Of a stretch of DNA of 7,677 bases, positions 1 to 6,804 are shown piece after piece. Source of the stretch: CAKQOE01 sp963627215 (lineage in GTDB: Bacteria; Bacillota; Clostridia; Peptostreptococcales; Anaerovoracaceae); assembly GCA_963627215.1 (NCBI GenBank), contig CAVGAH010000098.1, positions 1 to 7,677 of the forward strand, given 5' to 3'. The notes beneath the pieces are model-generated. The model was not told the DNA's origin, did not search any database, and worked only from the letters and a program-made list of their open reading frames with translations. The position numbers were made by a program, and so were the translations under genes. The number at the start of each line of letters is the position of its first letter. The first letter of the stretch is position 1.

Positions 1-56
1 ATATCTGTACTATGTTGTTTTCAATGTGCTGTCCGATGCTTTTCAGCAGCGAACTC
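1..56 (-). other. 5' leader of an rRNA (or other stable RNA) operon leaving the left edge
   Basis: This stretch lies downstream of the tandem promoters and would be the start of their transcript, running leftward out of the window. No open reading frame begins in it. On the minus strand it contains ATTGAAAACAAC (14-25), which resembles the TTTGAAAAC-type element close to boxA in Firmicute rRNA leaders. There is also a short TGCTG/CAGCA hairpin (27-31 with 44-48). That it leads to 16S rRNA is inferred from the promoter arrangement; the rRNA itself is not visible. A tRNA cluster is the main alternative. Confidence 0.5.
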
Positions 57-60
57 GTTT

Positions 61-89
61 ATATTAACACAGCCGCAAGAGCTTGTCAA
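61..89 (-). promoter_or_regulatory. Proximal (P2) sigma-A promoter of a probable rRNA operon
   Basis: On the minus strand the -35 box TTGACA (84-89) is a perfect consensus match. It is followed after exactly 17 bp by the -10 box TAATAT (61-66). The predicted start is a G near 54-56, which fits the GTP-initiated rRNA promoters known from Bacillus. Upstream of the -35 (about 90-145) the DNA is A/T-tract rich and could act as an UP element. It includes two near-identical 12-mers, TTTAAAAGTYAT, at 107-118 and 131-142. Both this promoter and P1 begin with TTGACAAG. Confidence 0.8.
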
Positions 90-175
90 TATCTTTTTTA
101 TTTCCCTTTAAAAGTTATTTTCAAATATCTTTTAAAAGTCATCTATTTAAAGCAACTAACTTCAACAGCCCAATT

Positions 176-204
176 ATAATAGCACTTCTATTAGGACTTG
201 TCAA
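176..204 (-). promoter_or_regulatory. Distal (P1) sigma-A promoter of a probable rRNA operon
   Basis: The -35 box TTGACA (199-204) and -10 box TATTAT (176-181) are separated by exactly 17 bp on the minus strand. The predicted start falls in a GGG run at 169-171. The 50 bp upstream (205-255), between this promoter and the nifJ terminator, are almost entirely A and T in short tracts, as in UP elements of strong stable-RNA promoters. It lies 115 bp upstream of P2 in the same orientation. Tandem promoters this strong are typical of rRNA operons. Confidence 0.8.
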
Positions 205-253
205 TGTTTTATTTTAAAAACTTTAAATTCTTTAAACTTTTTATTTCACACGT

Positions 254-288
254 AAAAACCGGCGCCTGTCTGTGTCCGGCGCCGGTTT
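254..288 (-). terminator. Rho-independent terminator of nifJ
   Basis: A perfect 11-bp stem (256-266 paired with 278-288; arm AAACCGGCGCC) encloses an 11-nt loop. On the minus strand it ends in a run of five Ts (254-258). The stem is strongly GC-rich in an otherwise AT-rich spacer and begins about 50 bp after the nifJ stop. The other strand reads GGTTTGTATTTTTT after the stem, so the structure could also stop transcription from the left. It insulates nifJ from the stable-RNA promoters just beyond it. Confidence 0.92.
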
Positions 289-307
289 GTATTTTTTATC
301 GCTGTTG

Positions 308-322
308 GTGAGCGGAGCTCAC
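308..322. repeat. Short hairpin in the nifJ 3' untranslated region
   Basis: GTGAGC (308-313) and GCTCAC (317-322) form a 6-bp stem with a 3-nt loop, between the nifJ stop codon and the main terminator. No T-run follows it on either strand, so it is unlikely to terminate alone. It may protect the 3' end of the mRNA or be incidental. Confidence 0.4.
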
Positions 323-339
323 GCAAGATAATAGGCTTA

Positions 340-2843
340 TTAGAATATTGCTTCTTCCTGTTCAGCCATTCTCTTGTAAGTGTGATAACGATTCTTTGCG
401 TCTTCTTCTGCCTTTGCAAAGAGGTCTTCTGCTGTGTCATGGAATGCAGAAGTGAGCTGAGCGTATCTTACTTCGCTCATGAGGAACTGTCTGAAGTCAG
501 CCTTTGGTTCCTTTGAATCGAGTATGAACGGATTCTTGCCTTCCTTCTTCAGGTCAGGATTATATCTGTAAAGGTGCCAGTAGCCTGCGTCTACTGCGTC
601 CTTCATTACTGACTGTGACTTACTCATGCCTGCCTTTATACCGTGATTGATGCATGGTGCATAAGCTATGATGATAGATGGACCGTCATATGCTTCTGCT
701 TCTCTCATAGCCTTGAGGAGCTGGTTTCTGTCTGCGCCCATTGCAACCTGTGCTACATATACATAGCCGTAGCCCATAGCGATAAGGCCAAGATCCTTTT
801 TCTTTACCTTCTTACCTGATGCAGCAAACATCGCTATTGCTGCTGCAGGTGTAGCCTTTGAAGACTGACCGCCTGTATTTGAGTAAACTTCTGTATCGAA
901 TACCAGTACGTTTACATTTTCGCCTGATGCGAGTACGTGGTCAAGACCGCCGTAACCGATATCATAAGCCCATCCGTCGCCGCCGAAGATCCATACGCTT
1001 CTCTTGTCAGCAAACTCATGTCTGTCGAGTATCTCCCTTGCAAGAGCTGCCTGAACTCCTTCGAGCTGAGCTGCTTCAAGAGCTGTGAGCATGTTATTTG
1101 CTGCGGCTGTGTTCTTTTCTCTGTCATCAAATGTAACGATATATTCATCGAGAGTAAGTCTGAGCTCTGCAGGGATATCTTCCTTTGCAAGGTCTTCAGC
1201 GCACTTCTTTACCTTTGCTCTTACCTGCTTTGTTGCTGTAGCCATACCGAGACCGAACTCTGCGTTGTCTTCGAACAGTGAGTTGCCCCATGCAGGACCT
1301 CTGCCGTTTTCGTCAACAGTGTATGGTGATGACGGATATGAAGCGCCCCAGATAGATGAACAGCCTGTTGCGTTTGCGATTATCATGTTCTCACCGAAGA
1401 GCTGTGTAACGAGCTTTGCATAAGGTGTTTCACCGCAGCCTGCGCATGCGCCTGAGAATTCGAAGTACGGTGTATTGAACTGGCTGTTCTTTACGCTGTC
1501 AGCAGGGATGCCGAGCTTCTTCTTTGATTCTGCTGCTGCAAATGTCCAGTTATCTGTCTGGTCGAGCTGTGAAGCGATAGGCTTCATTGTGAGAGACTTT
1601 GTCTTTGAAGGACATACATCTACGCATACGCCGCATCCCATACAATCGAGCGGTGATATCTGTATACGATAATTATATCCTTCGAGTCCCTTGCCCTTTG
1701 CCTGAACTGTTTCGAAATCAGCAGGTCTTTCTGCATCCTTCTTTACGAGTACAGGTCTTATAGTAGCGTGAGGGCATACAAATGAGCACTGGTTGCACTG
1801 GATACATGTATCCTTGTTCCATTCAGGAACATTTGTCGCAACGCCTCTCTTTTCGTAAGCAGATGTGCCTGCAGGCAGCTTTCCGTTCATTTCGTTTGCG
1901 AAAAGGCTTACAGGGAGCTTGTTGCCCTGCTGCTTTGAAATAGGTCTTAATATATTCTTTACGAATTCAGGATCGTCATTTTCTGTTTCTGTTTCGAGCG
2001 GAGCGTCAGCCCATGATGCAGGGATCTCAACCTTTGTAAATGCTGTAGAGCCCATTTCTATAGCCTTATAGTTCATTGCTACGATGTCTTCACCCATGAA
2101 GCCGTAGTTTGCTACTACCTGATCCTTCAGGTGCGCGACAGCTTCATCCAGAGGAATTACCTTTGACAGTGCGAAGAATGCTGACTGCATGATCATGTTG
2201 ATCCTGTTGCCGAGACCGATATTTTCACCGATCTTAACGGCATTTATAATGTAGAAATTCGCATTCTTTGCTGCGAGCTCTCTTTTCATAGAGCCAGGAA
2301 GGTTTTCCTCGAGCTCTTCAGGAGCCCATATACAATTGAGTACGAATGTTCCGTTCTGCTTAAGGTCTGCAAGCATATCATACTGATTTACGTAAGCAGG
2401 ATTATGACATGCTACGAAGTCTGCGTTTGAAATGAAGTATGTTGACTTGATCTCATGCTTACCGAATCTCAGATGTGAGATAGTTATACCGCCTGACTTC
2501 TTTGAGTCGTATTCGAAGTAGCCCTGAGCATACTGGTCTGTGTTGTCGCCGATGATCTTGATAGCCATCTTGTTTGCGCCTACAGTACCGTCTGATCCGA
2601 GACCCCAGAACTTGCAGCTGATGTTGCCTTCAGGAGCTGAATCGAATCCTTCTACAGGAGTGAGTGATGTATTTGTAACATCATCTACGATACCTATTGT
2701 GAAGTTGTTCTTTGGAGCATCTGACGCGAGGTTTTCAAATACAGCTGCGATCTGTGCAGGAGTAGTATCCTTTGAAGCAAGACCGTATCTGCCGCCGTAC
2801 ACCTTTGGAGCGTCTTCAACGTCATAGAGAACGCCTCTTACAT
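340..2843 (-). CDS. nifJ: Pyruvate:ferredoxin oxidoreductase, C-terminal part (up to the N gap)
   Basis: This is residues 347-1177 of the joined protein, plus codons for D344-R346 that are also read on the other side of the gap. The enzyme oxidises pyruvate with CoA to acetyl-CoA and CO2 in the cytoplasm, passing electrons to ferredoxin. The CoA-binding gamma domain starts near GLGSDGTVGANK (about 424). The EKR motif is at 674-676. Two ferredoxin-type [4Fe-4S] motifs follow: C690/693/696/700 and C744/747/750/754. The third cluster is ligated by C810, C813, C838 and C1074, interleaved with the thiamine diphosphate domain (GDG at 965-967, N999 in YSNTGGQ). The order and spacing match the Desulfovibrio africanus enzyme, but the long C-terminal extension of that protein is missing, as in most clostridial enzymes. 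The TAA stop is at 340-342 and the terminator follows. A GTG near 2802 is not a true start. Confidence 0.96.
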
Positions 2844-2862
2844 NNNNNNNNNNCTCTTACAT
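2835..2862. repeat. Nine-base direct repeat flanking the scaffold gap (contig overlap)
   Basis: CTCTTACAT occurs immediately before the Ns (2835-2843) and immediately after them (2854-2862). Both copies encode Asp-Val-Arg in the same minus-strand register of nifJ. Collapsing the two copies and dropping the Ns gives the reading LYLDVRGVLYDVEDAPKVYG without interruption. This is the signature of two contigs that overlap by a few bases and were joined with a placeholder, not a biological repeat. Confidence 0.93.
2844..2853. other. Assembly gap (10 Ns) inside nifJ
   Basis: Ten Ns of placeholder length. Together with the duplicated nonamer they add 19 bases, which shifts the frame by one and makes the gene look like two separate genes with a stop on each side. 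The true missing length appears to be zero. Confidence 0.97.
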
Positions 2863-3892
2863 CGAGATAGAGCGGTTCGCCTGCTGCGCCTGATTCCTTT
2901 GTTCTGTCGAGAACAGCTACCTTCTTACATGTCTTTGGCAGCGCTTCGATAAAGTGCTTTGCTGAGAACGGTCTGTAAAGTCTTACTTTTATAGCGCCGA
3001 CCTTCTTGCCTTCGCTTACGAGCTTGTTTACTGTTTCGTGAATAGTTTCACATACAGAACCCATTGCTACTACTACGTACTCTGCGTCAGGAGCGCCTAC
3101 ATAATCGAACAGGTGATAATGTCTGCCTGTTTCCTCGCCGATCCTGTCCATATAGTACTGAACTATTTCAGGTATCTGTTCGTAATGCTTATTCATAGCT
3201 TCACGACCCTGGAAGTAAACGTCAGGGTTCTGAGCTGTACCGATAGTCTTAGGATGAGAAGGAGCAAGTGATCTTTCTCTGAATGCCTTTACTGCGTCTC
3301 TGTCAAGGAGCTTATCTAAAACTTCGTAGTCTATGAGTTCGATCTTCTGGATCTCGTGTGATGTTCTGAAACCATCGAAGAAGTGGAGTATTGCAGCGCT
3401 TCCCTTTATAGCTGAAAGGTGAGCTACGCTGGCGAGATCCATTACTTCCTGAACCGATGCAGATGAGATCATTGAAAATCCTGTCTGTCTTGTAGCCATT
3501 ACATCGGAATGATCTCCGAAAATGCTCAATGTATGATATGAAAGAGCTCTTGCTGAAACATGGAATACTGTCGGAAGTGATTCAGCAGCTATCTTGTACA
3601 TGTTAGGGATCATCAGGAGGAGACCCTGTGAAGCAGTATAAGTAGTAGTGAGAGCGCCTGATGTGAGTGAGCCGTGTACAGCGCCCGCAGCGCCTCCTTC
3701 AGACTGCATTTCAACGACTTTTACTTCCTGACCGAAAAGGTTCTTTTTACCATTTGCAGCCCATTCATCTGTAACTTCTGCCATAACTGATGATGGTGTG
3801 ATAGGGTAAATAGCGGCAACCTCTGTAAACGCATACGACACATAAGCGGCAGCGTTGTTACCGTCCATTGTCTTCATCTTCTTCTGAGACAT
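2854..3892 (-). CDS. nifJ: Pyruvate:ferredoxin oxidoreductase, N-terminal part (up to the N gap)
   Basis: This is residues 1-346 of the same 1177-aa protein. The ATG at 3890-3892 has AAGGAGG 5 nt upstream, which fixes the start. Domain I binds pyruvate and thiamine diphosphate: YPITPSS contains T32, followed by E65 (QSEGGAAG) and R115 (VSARAL). These correspond to the catalytic-site Thr31, Glu64 and Arg114 of the Desulfovibrio africanus enzyme. Domain II, a transketolase C-terminal-like fold, covers about 260-345 and ends in GEPLYLDV at the gap. The joined length agrees with typical clostridial enzymes (about 1170-1180 aa). The gene appears monocistronic, with its own promoter at 4023-4051 and its own terminator. 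The apparent stop just past the gap is an artefact of the placeholder length. Confidence 0.96.
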
Positions 3893-3897
3893 TCTGT

Positions 3898-3904
3898 CCT
3901 CCTT
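3898..3904 (-). promoter_or_regulatory. Ribosome binding site of nifJ
   Basis: AAGGAGG on the minus strand is a near-perfect anti-16S match 5 nt before the ATG. It predicts very strong translation, as expected for a central fermentation enzyme. Confidence 0.92.
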
Positions 3905-4016
3905 AATTTATATCAACATTTAAACCTACATTTGCATGGCAGTGTGACATTCTGCAATCATATCCTTTGAAAAACTGCCGACTCAGATATTTAAATCTTT
4001 GTAATTAACAAACGTT
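3905..4016 (-). other. nifJ 5' leader with a small inverted repeat at the predicted start
   Basis: Starting from the promoter at 4023-4051, the mRNA would begin near 4016 and carry about 124 nt before the ATG. Close to the predicted start is TTTGT-N5-ACAAA (3998-4012), a 15-bp dyad that could be an operator. Further on, GGCAGT and ACTGCC (plus-strand 3974-3979 and 3938-3943) can pair across about 30 nt. I recognise no riboswitch class here, and no small ORF with a good ribosome binding site. Confidence 0.4.
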
Positions 4017-4022
4017 CTCTAC

Positions 4023-4051
4023 ATAATAAAACAAATGGATTTCATAGTCAA
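4023..4051 (-). promoter_or_regulatory. Sigma-A promoter of nifJ
   Basis: On the minus strand TTGACT (4046-4051) and TATTAT (4023-4028) are separated by exactly 17 bp, each differing from consensus at one position. Transcription should start near 4016. The -35 box lies 9 bp downstream of a pair of direct repeats that probably bind a regulator. The U32 gene upstream has no visible terminator, so some readthrough into nifJ is also possible. Confidence 0.8.
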
Positions 4052-4060
4052 ACATGTTCA

Positions 4061-4100
4061 TACAAGTATACATTATTCACACTACAAGTATACAATATTC
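4061..4100. promoter_or_regulatory. Tandem 18-bp direct repeats upstream of the nifJ promoter (probable operator)
   Basis: TACAAGTATACATTATTC (4061-4078) and TACAAGTATACAATATTC (4083-4100) match at 17 of 18 positions, with a 22-bp period, about two helical turns. A protein binding both would sit on one face of the helix just upstream of the -35 box, centred near -54 and -76. Each copy contains the palindromic hexamer GTATAC. The distal copy runs into the stop codon of the U32 gene. CATGTTC (4053-4059) and GAACATG (4104-4110) flank the pair as an inverted repeat. The position suits an activator; the regulator is unknown. Confidence 0.7.
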
Positions 4101-6801
4101 AGCGAACATGCTTTATTATGTTTAATAATTTATCTGTATTTTCATCAAAGACATTGATTCTAAAGCTGTTTATTCCAGCCTTTTTTAAAACTGAGATCTC
4201 ATTGATATGGTCGACCGGCCTGTATGACATAATTGTACACCTGCATGTACAGTCATCGAGTACAAGCGGGAAATGTTCCCCCTTTCTGTCAACAAGCTCA
4301 TAACGACCTGCACGGCAGTAATGCTTTTTGTCGTGTTCGCTGCAGCAGCGGTGCATAATGTCTCTGTACGAATGGGCTTTACCGGCTGCGTCGCCCCGGG
4401 CGACAGGTGTGCTTCCCGCAGGGCAGTGTTCTGTATACATAAGAGGTATCCTGCCCCATACGCTGAACTCGCATACCTCAGCTGTATTTCCAAATGAAGT
4501 CATATCCGACGGTCTCAGTTCGTGCGATACCACTCCGCCGAGCATTCCGTGCGCGCGGGCGCGCTCTGCTGTGTACATATTATAAATATTCATGCTTTCT
4601 TCGAAGAATATTCGCAGCGGGGCTGATGCGCCGCCGGCGGCGCTGTTCTCAAAATACATTGGCTGCGATGGGTTGGCTGCAGATATGCCGTAAAGCTTTT
4701 CTGACGCGCAGAGTTCTTTAAGGCGCTCGATATCCTCTGCTGACAGCACAGGCTCACCGCTGTAGGCTGCTTTTGATATTGCAGGTAGACAGGCTGTGAG
4801 CTTTATTTCTGATGCCTCGGCAGTGTTTATTACATTATCTTCCATCGCTATTTTATATGGAAGATTTATGCGATACGATGACAGCGGCAGCAGCTCTGCA
4901 CTGTTATCGCAAAGCATTTTTATCAGCTCAAGCGCACGATGTACCGCGTGCTCCATTGAGGCATCTGTCATATATAGATTAAGTGTGATCGATGCGTTGG
5001 TGAGTTTGGCAACGGGAGCATCTTTTTCGCAACTTATATTTAACTTATTTTGCTTTAATTTATTTTGTTTCTGGAGCTCCGTAAGCTTTTCTATTGCTGT
5101 CGTTCTTCTGTCATATGTGCGATGCGCGCGTTCCACTCTTTTAGCTGTAAGCGCTTCAAGCGCGCCGCGCCGCATTGCGTTGAGCTCTGCAGCTGATATC
5201 ACAGGCTCTCCGTTTATATTTGCTCTGCATGATGCGGCATTATACGGAGTCCCGCCCGTTTTTTCAAGGCGCTGTTTGATGATTTCTTCGTCTGCAGGCC
5301 TTTTAAGCGCTTTTTCGAGCGGAGCATCTGACATTACAATTACGTGCTCCGCAGTTGTATAACTGCTTTGTTCACTAAGCTCTCTGACTGCGAGTGACGC
5401 TCTTTCACCCTCACTGCCGTTGAATTCAAGGTCTATATCGACACGCTGCGGAAGTTTTGTATATGAGGCTCTTGCTTCTGCATTCAGTGCGGCATCTGAT
5501 ATTTTATACACGGGAGTTCCCGGGCGGAGCACGGCTGTATCTGCTTTTGCAAGTGCAGGGATGTCTCCGACTTCTACCGTCATGCCGCGTTCGGCTGTTT
5601 TCAGCAGAGTTGACTGGTTACTGTTTTTTCCTGTTTTTTCTTTTTTTAACTGTTTATTCTTTTTATTTTCAAAATTCTCTGCCGATTTTATATAAGTTAT
5701 AACTCCGCCGGCTGATCCATTCTGCTTGTGCGATGCTCCGGATGTATCTTTTGGACGTATCTCTATACCGTCACCGTTGGATAGCTCTGACTCCAGCTTT
5801 ATGAATGCGTGACCTCGTTTTCTGTCAGCTGACACAAGCTCTCCTATCCTGATACCCTGATGCTTCGGTATGTCATCAGACATCAGCACTTTATTGCTCT
5901 CACCCTTAAAATATGCATCAGTAAAGCTTCCTCTGCTGAATATCTGCCTGAGTGCGTTCATATCACTTGCTGATACCTTCGGATCCTCTCCTGTGGCTAT
6001 GCGGTCAAGGTATTTTCTGTATATTGACGCGACTATCGCTACGTATTCGGGAGATTTCATCCTTCCTTCTATTTTAAGTGATGCTGCTCCCATTTCAGAA
6101 ATATCATGCAGATGATTTATAAGGCTCATATCTGCCGGGCTCAGCGGATAGTCTGATGCTCCGGCGCTTTTTCCGTTCAGCAGCAGCTCGTATGGGAGTC
6201 TGCACGGTTGAGCGCACGCGCCTCTGTTGCCGCTCCTTCCTCCTATGAACTCGCTCATATGGCACTGGCCTGAATAGCATATGCATATTGCGCCATGTAC
6301 GAATATCTCTATTTCCGTGTTCAGCTCGCGCTTTGCCTCGCAGCATATTTTGGCTATTTCATCACGCGACAGCTCTCTTGAGAGTATTACACGGTCAAAT
6401 CCTGCGCGTACTGCTTCACGTACACCATTTATATCGTAAACCGTTCCCTGTGTGCTCATGTGAAGCGGCATATCCGGAATTATTTTCTTTATTGCAGAGG
6501 CCAGGCCTCTGTCCTGTATGATGAGCGCGTCAGCGCCGTATTCGTACATGCGTATCGCGTTTTCGAGCGCTGCTTCCATTTCTTCTGTTTTTACGAGCGT
6601 GTTTTGAGTTATGTGAACGCGCACTCCGTATTCGTGCGCCAGGTCTATAGCCTGCGCTATTTCGTCGTCGCCGAAGTTGTCTGCGTTCAGGCGCGCGTTG
6701 AAGGCGCTGCCGCTCATGTATACTGCGTCTGCTCCGTTTGCTATCGCGGCTCTGAGTTGTTCGGGACCGCCTACGGGAACAAGTAATTCTGGTATTTTCA
6801 T
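4099..6801 (-). CDS. U32-family protein with DUF3656-like region, probable RNA hydroxylase (RlhA/TrhP class)
   Basis: The 900-aa protein opens with a U32 barrel (about 1-300: ELLVPVGGPEQL, MSTQGT, SLKIEGRMKSPEY). Its four signature cysteines are C173, C180, C196 and C200 within HGAICICYSGQC and GNRGACAQPCR. A small beta region with NGDGIEI (about 315-370) and a DUF3656-like part follow. A second, degenerate barrel-like half (about 600-790) leads to a C-terminal Cys-rich segment: C793, C819, C820, C829, C851, C853, C855. Characterised relatives are not proteases in vivo: E. coli RlhA hydroxylates 23S rRNA C2501 and TrhP hydroxylates tRNA U34, both needing Fe-S clusters and prephenate. Domain order is nearer RlhA, but the target is inferred. 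It is long for the family, partly through a Lys/Asn-rich insert (378-397) and a KQNKL duplication (578-587). The ATG lies 3 nt after the DUF1836 stop, without a strong ribosome binding site, suggesting translational coupling. Confidence 0.9.
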   Translation of the reverse strand: MKIPELLVPVGGPEQLRAAIANGADAVYMSGSAFNARLNADNFGDDEIAQAIDLAHEYGVRVHITQNTLVKTEEMEAALENAIRMYEYGADALIIQDRGLASAIKKIIPDMPLHMSTQGTVYDINGVREAVRAGFDRVILSRELSRDEIAKICCEAKRELNTEIEIFVHGAICICYSGQCHMSEFIGGRSGNRGACAQPCRLPYELLLNGKSAGASDYPLSPADMSLINHLHDISEMGAASLKIEGRMKSPEYVAIVASIYRKYLDRIATGEDPKVSASDMNALRQIFSRGSFTDAYFKGESNKVLMSDDIPKHQGIRIGELVSADRKRGHAFIKLESELSNGDGIEIRPKDTSGASHKQNGSAGGVITYIKSAENFENKKNKQLKKEKTGKNSNQSTLLKTAERGMTVEVGDIPALAKADTAVLRPGTPVYKISDAALNAEARASYTKLPQRVDIDLEFNGSEGERASLAVRELSEQSSYTTAEHVIVMSDAPLEKALKRPADEEIIKQRLEKTGGTPYNAASCRANINGEPVISAAELNAMRRGALEALTAKRVERAHRTYDRRTTAIEKLTELQKQNKLKQNKLNISCEKDAPVAKLTNASITLNLYMTDASMEHAVHRALELIKMLCDNSAELLPLSSYRINLPYKIAMEDNVINTAEASEIKLTACLPAISKAAYSGEPVLSAEDIERLKELCASEKLYGISAANPSQPMYFENSAAGGASAPLRIFFEESMNIYNMYTAERARAHGMLGGVVSHELRPSDMTSFGNTAEVCEFSVWGRIPLMYTEHCPAGSTPVARGDAAGKAHSYRDIMHRCCSEHDKKHYCRAGRYELVDRKGEHFPLVLDDCTCRCTIMSYRPVDHINEISVLKKAGINSFRINVFDENTDKLLNIIKHVR
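5041..5070 (-). repeat. In-frame 15-bp tandem duplication in the U32 gene
   Basis: Two adjacent 15-bp units (5041-5055 and 5056-5070) agree at 13 of 15 positions. Each encodes KQNKL, giving residues 578-587. Both differences are synonymous, so the peptide repeat is exact. It lies in a hydrophilic linker before the second barrel-like half and probably arose by slippage. Confidence 0.8.
5621..5670 (-). repeat. A-tract-rich, lysine-coding low-complexity insert in the U32 gene
   Basis: The plus strand carries ctgttttttc twice in direct succession (5621-5640), then seven Ts (5641-5647) and further T-tracts. On the coding strand these are A6, A6 and A7 runs encoding a Lys/Asn-rich segment at residues 378-397. 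The composition is far more AT-rich than the flanking coding DNA. The segment interrupts an otherwise conserved region, so it is probably a surface loop gained by slippage. The frame stays open through it. Confidence 0.7.
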
Positions 6802-6804
6802 TTG

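Noticed and set aside
246..440. 64-codon minus-strand frame covering the nifJ end and terminator
   Set aside because: It overlaps the well-supported nifJ 3' end in another frame and runs through the terminator stem.
340..3892. nifJ as a pseudogene or two separate genes
   Set aside because: The apparent frameshift and flanking stops come only from the 10 Ns plus the duplicated nonamer. Removing them gives an intact frame with all key residues.
3998..4012. Bona fide Rex operator
   Set aside because: The known site is an 18-bp dyad close to TTGTGAANNNNTTCACAA. Here only the outer TTTGT/ACAAA halves are present and the spacing is shorter.
4061..4100. CRISPR-like repeat pair
   Set aside because: There are only two copies, with a 4-bp gap and no spacer-sized interval. 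The promoter context explains them better.
4548..4568. GC-rich GCGCG-type palindromic patch inside the U32 gene
   Set aside because: It encodes the ordinary Ala/Arg-rich helix TAERARAHG in frame. I see no T-run or spacing that suggests a separate function.
4796..5362. 188-codon plus-strand open frame opposite the U32 gene
   Set aside because: It lies wholly inside the U32 coding region, has no convincing ribosome binding site, and its translation is low-complexity Ser/Ala-rich sequence that I cannot link to any family.
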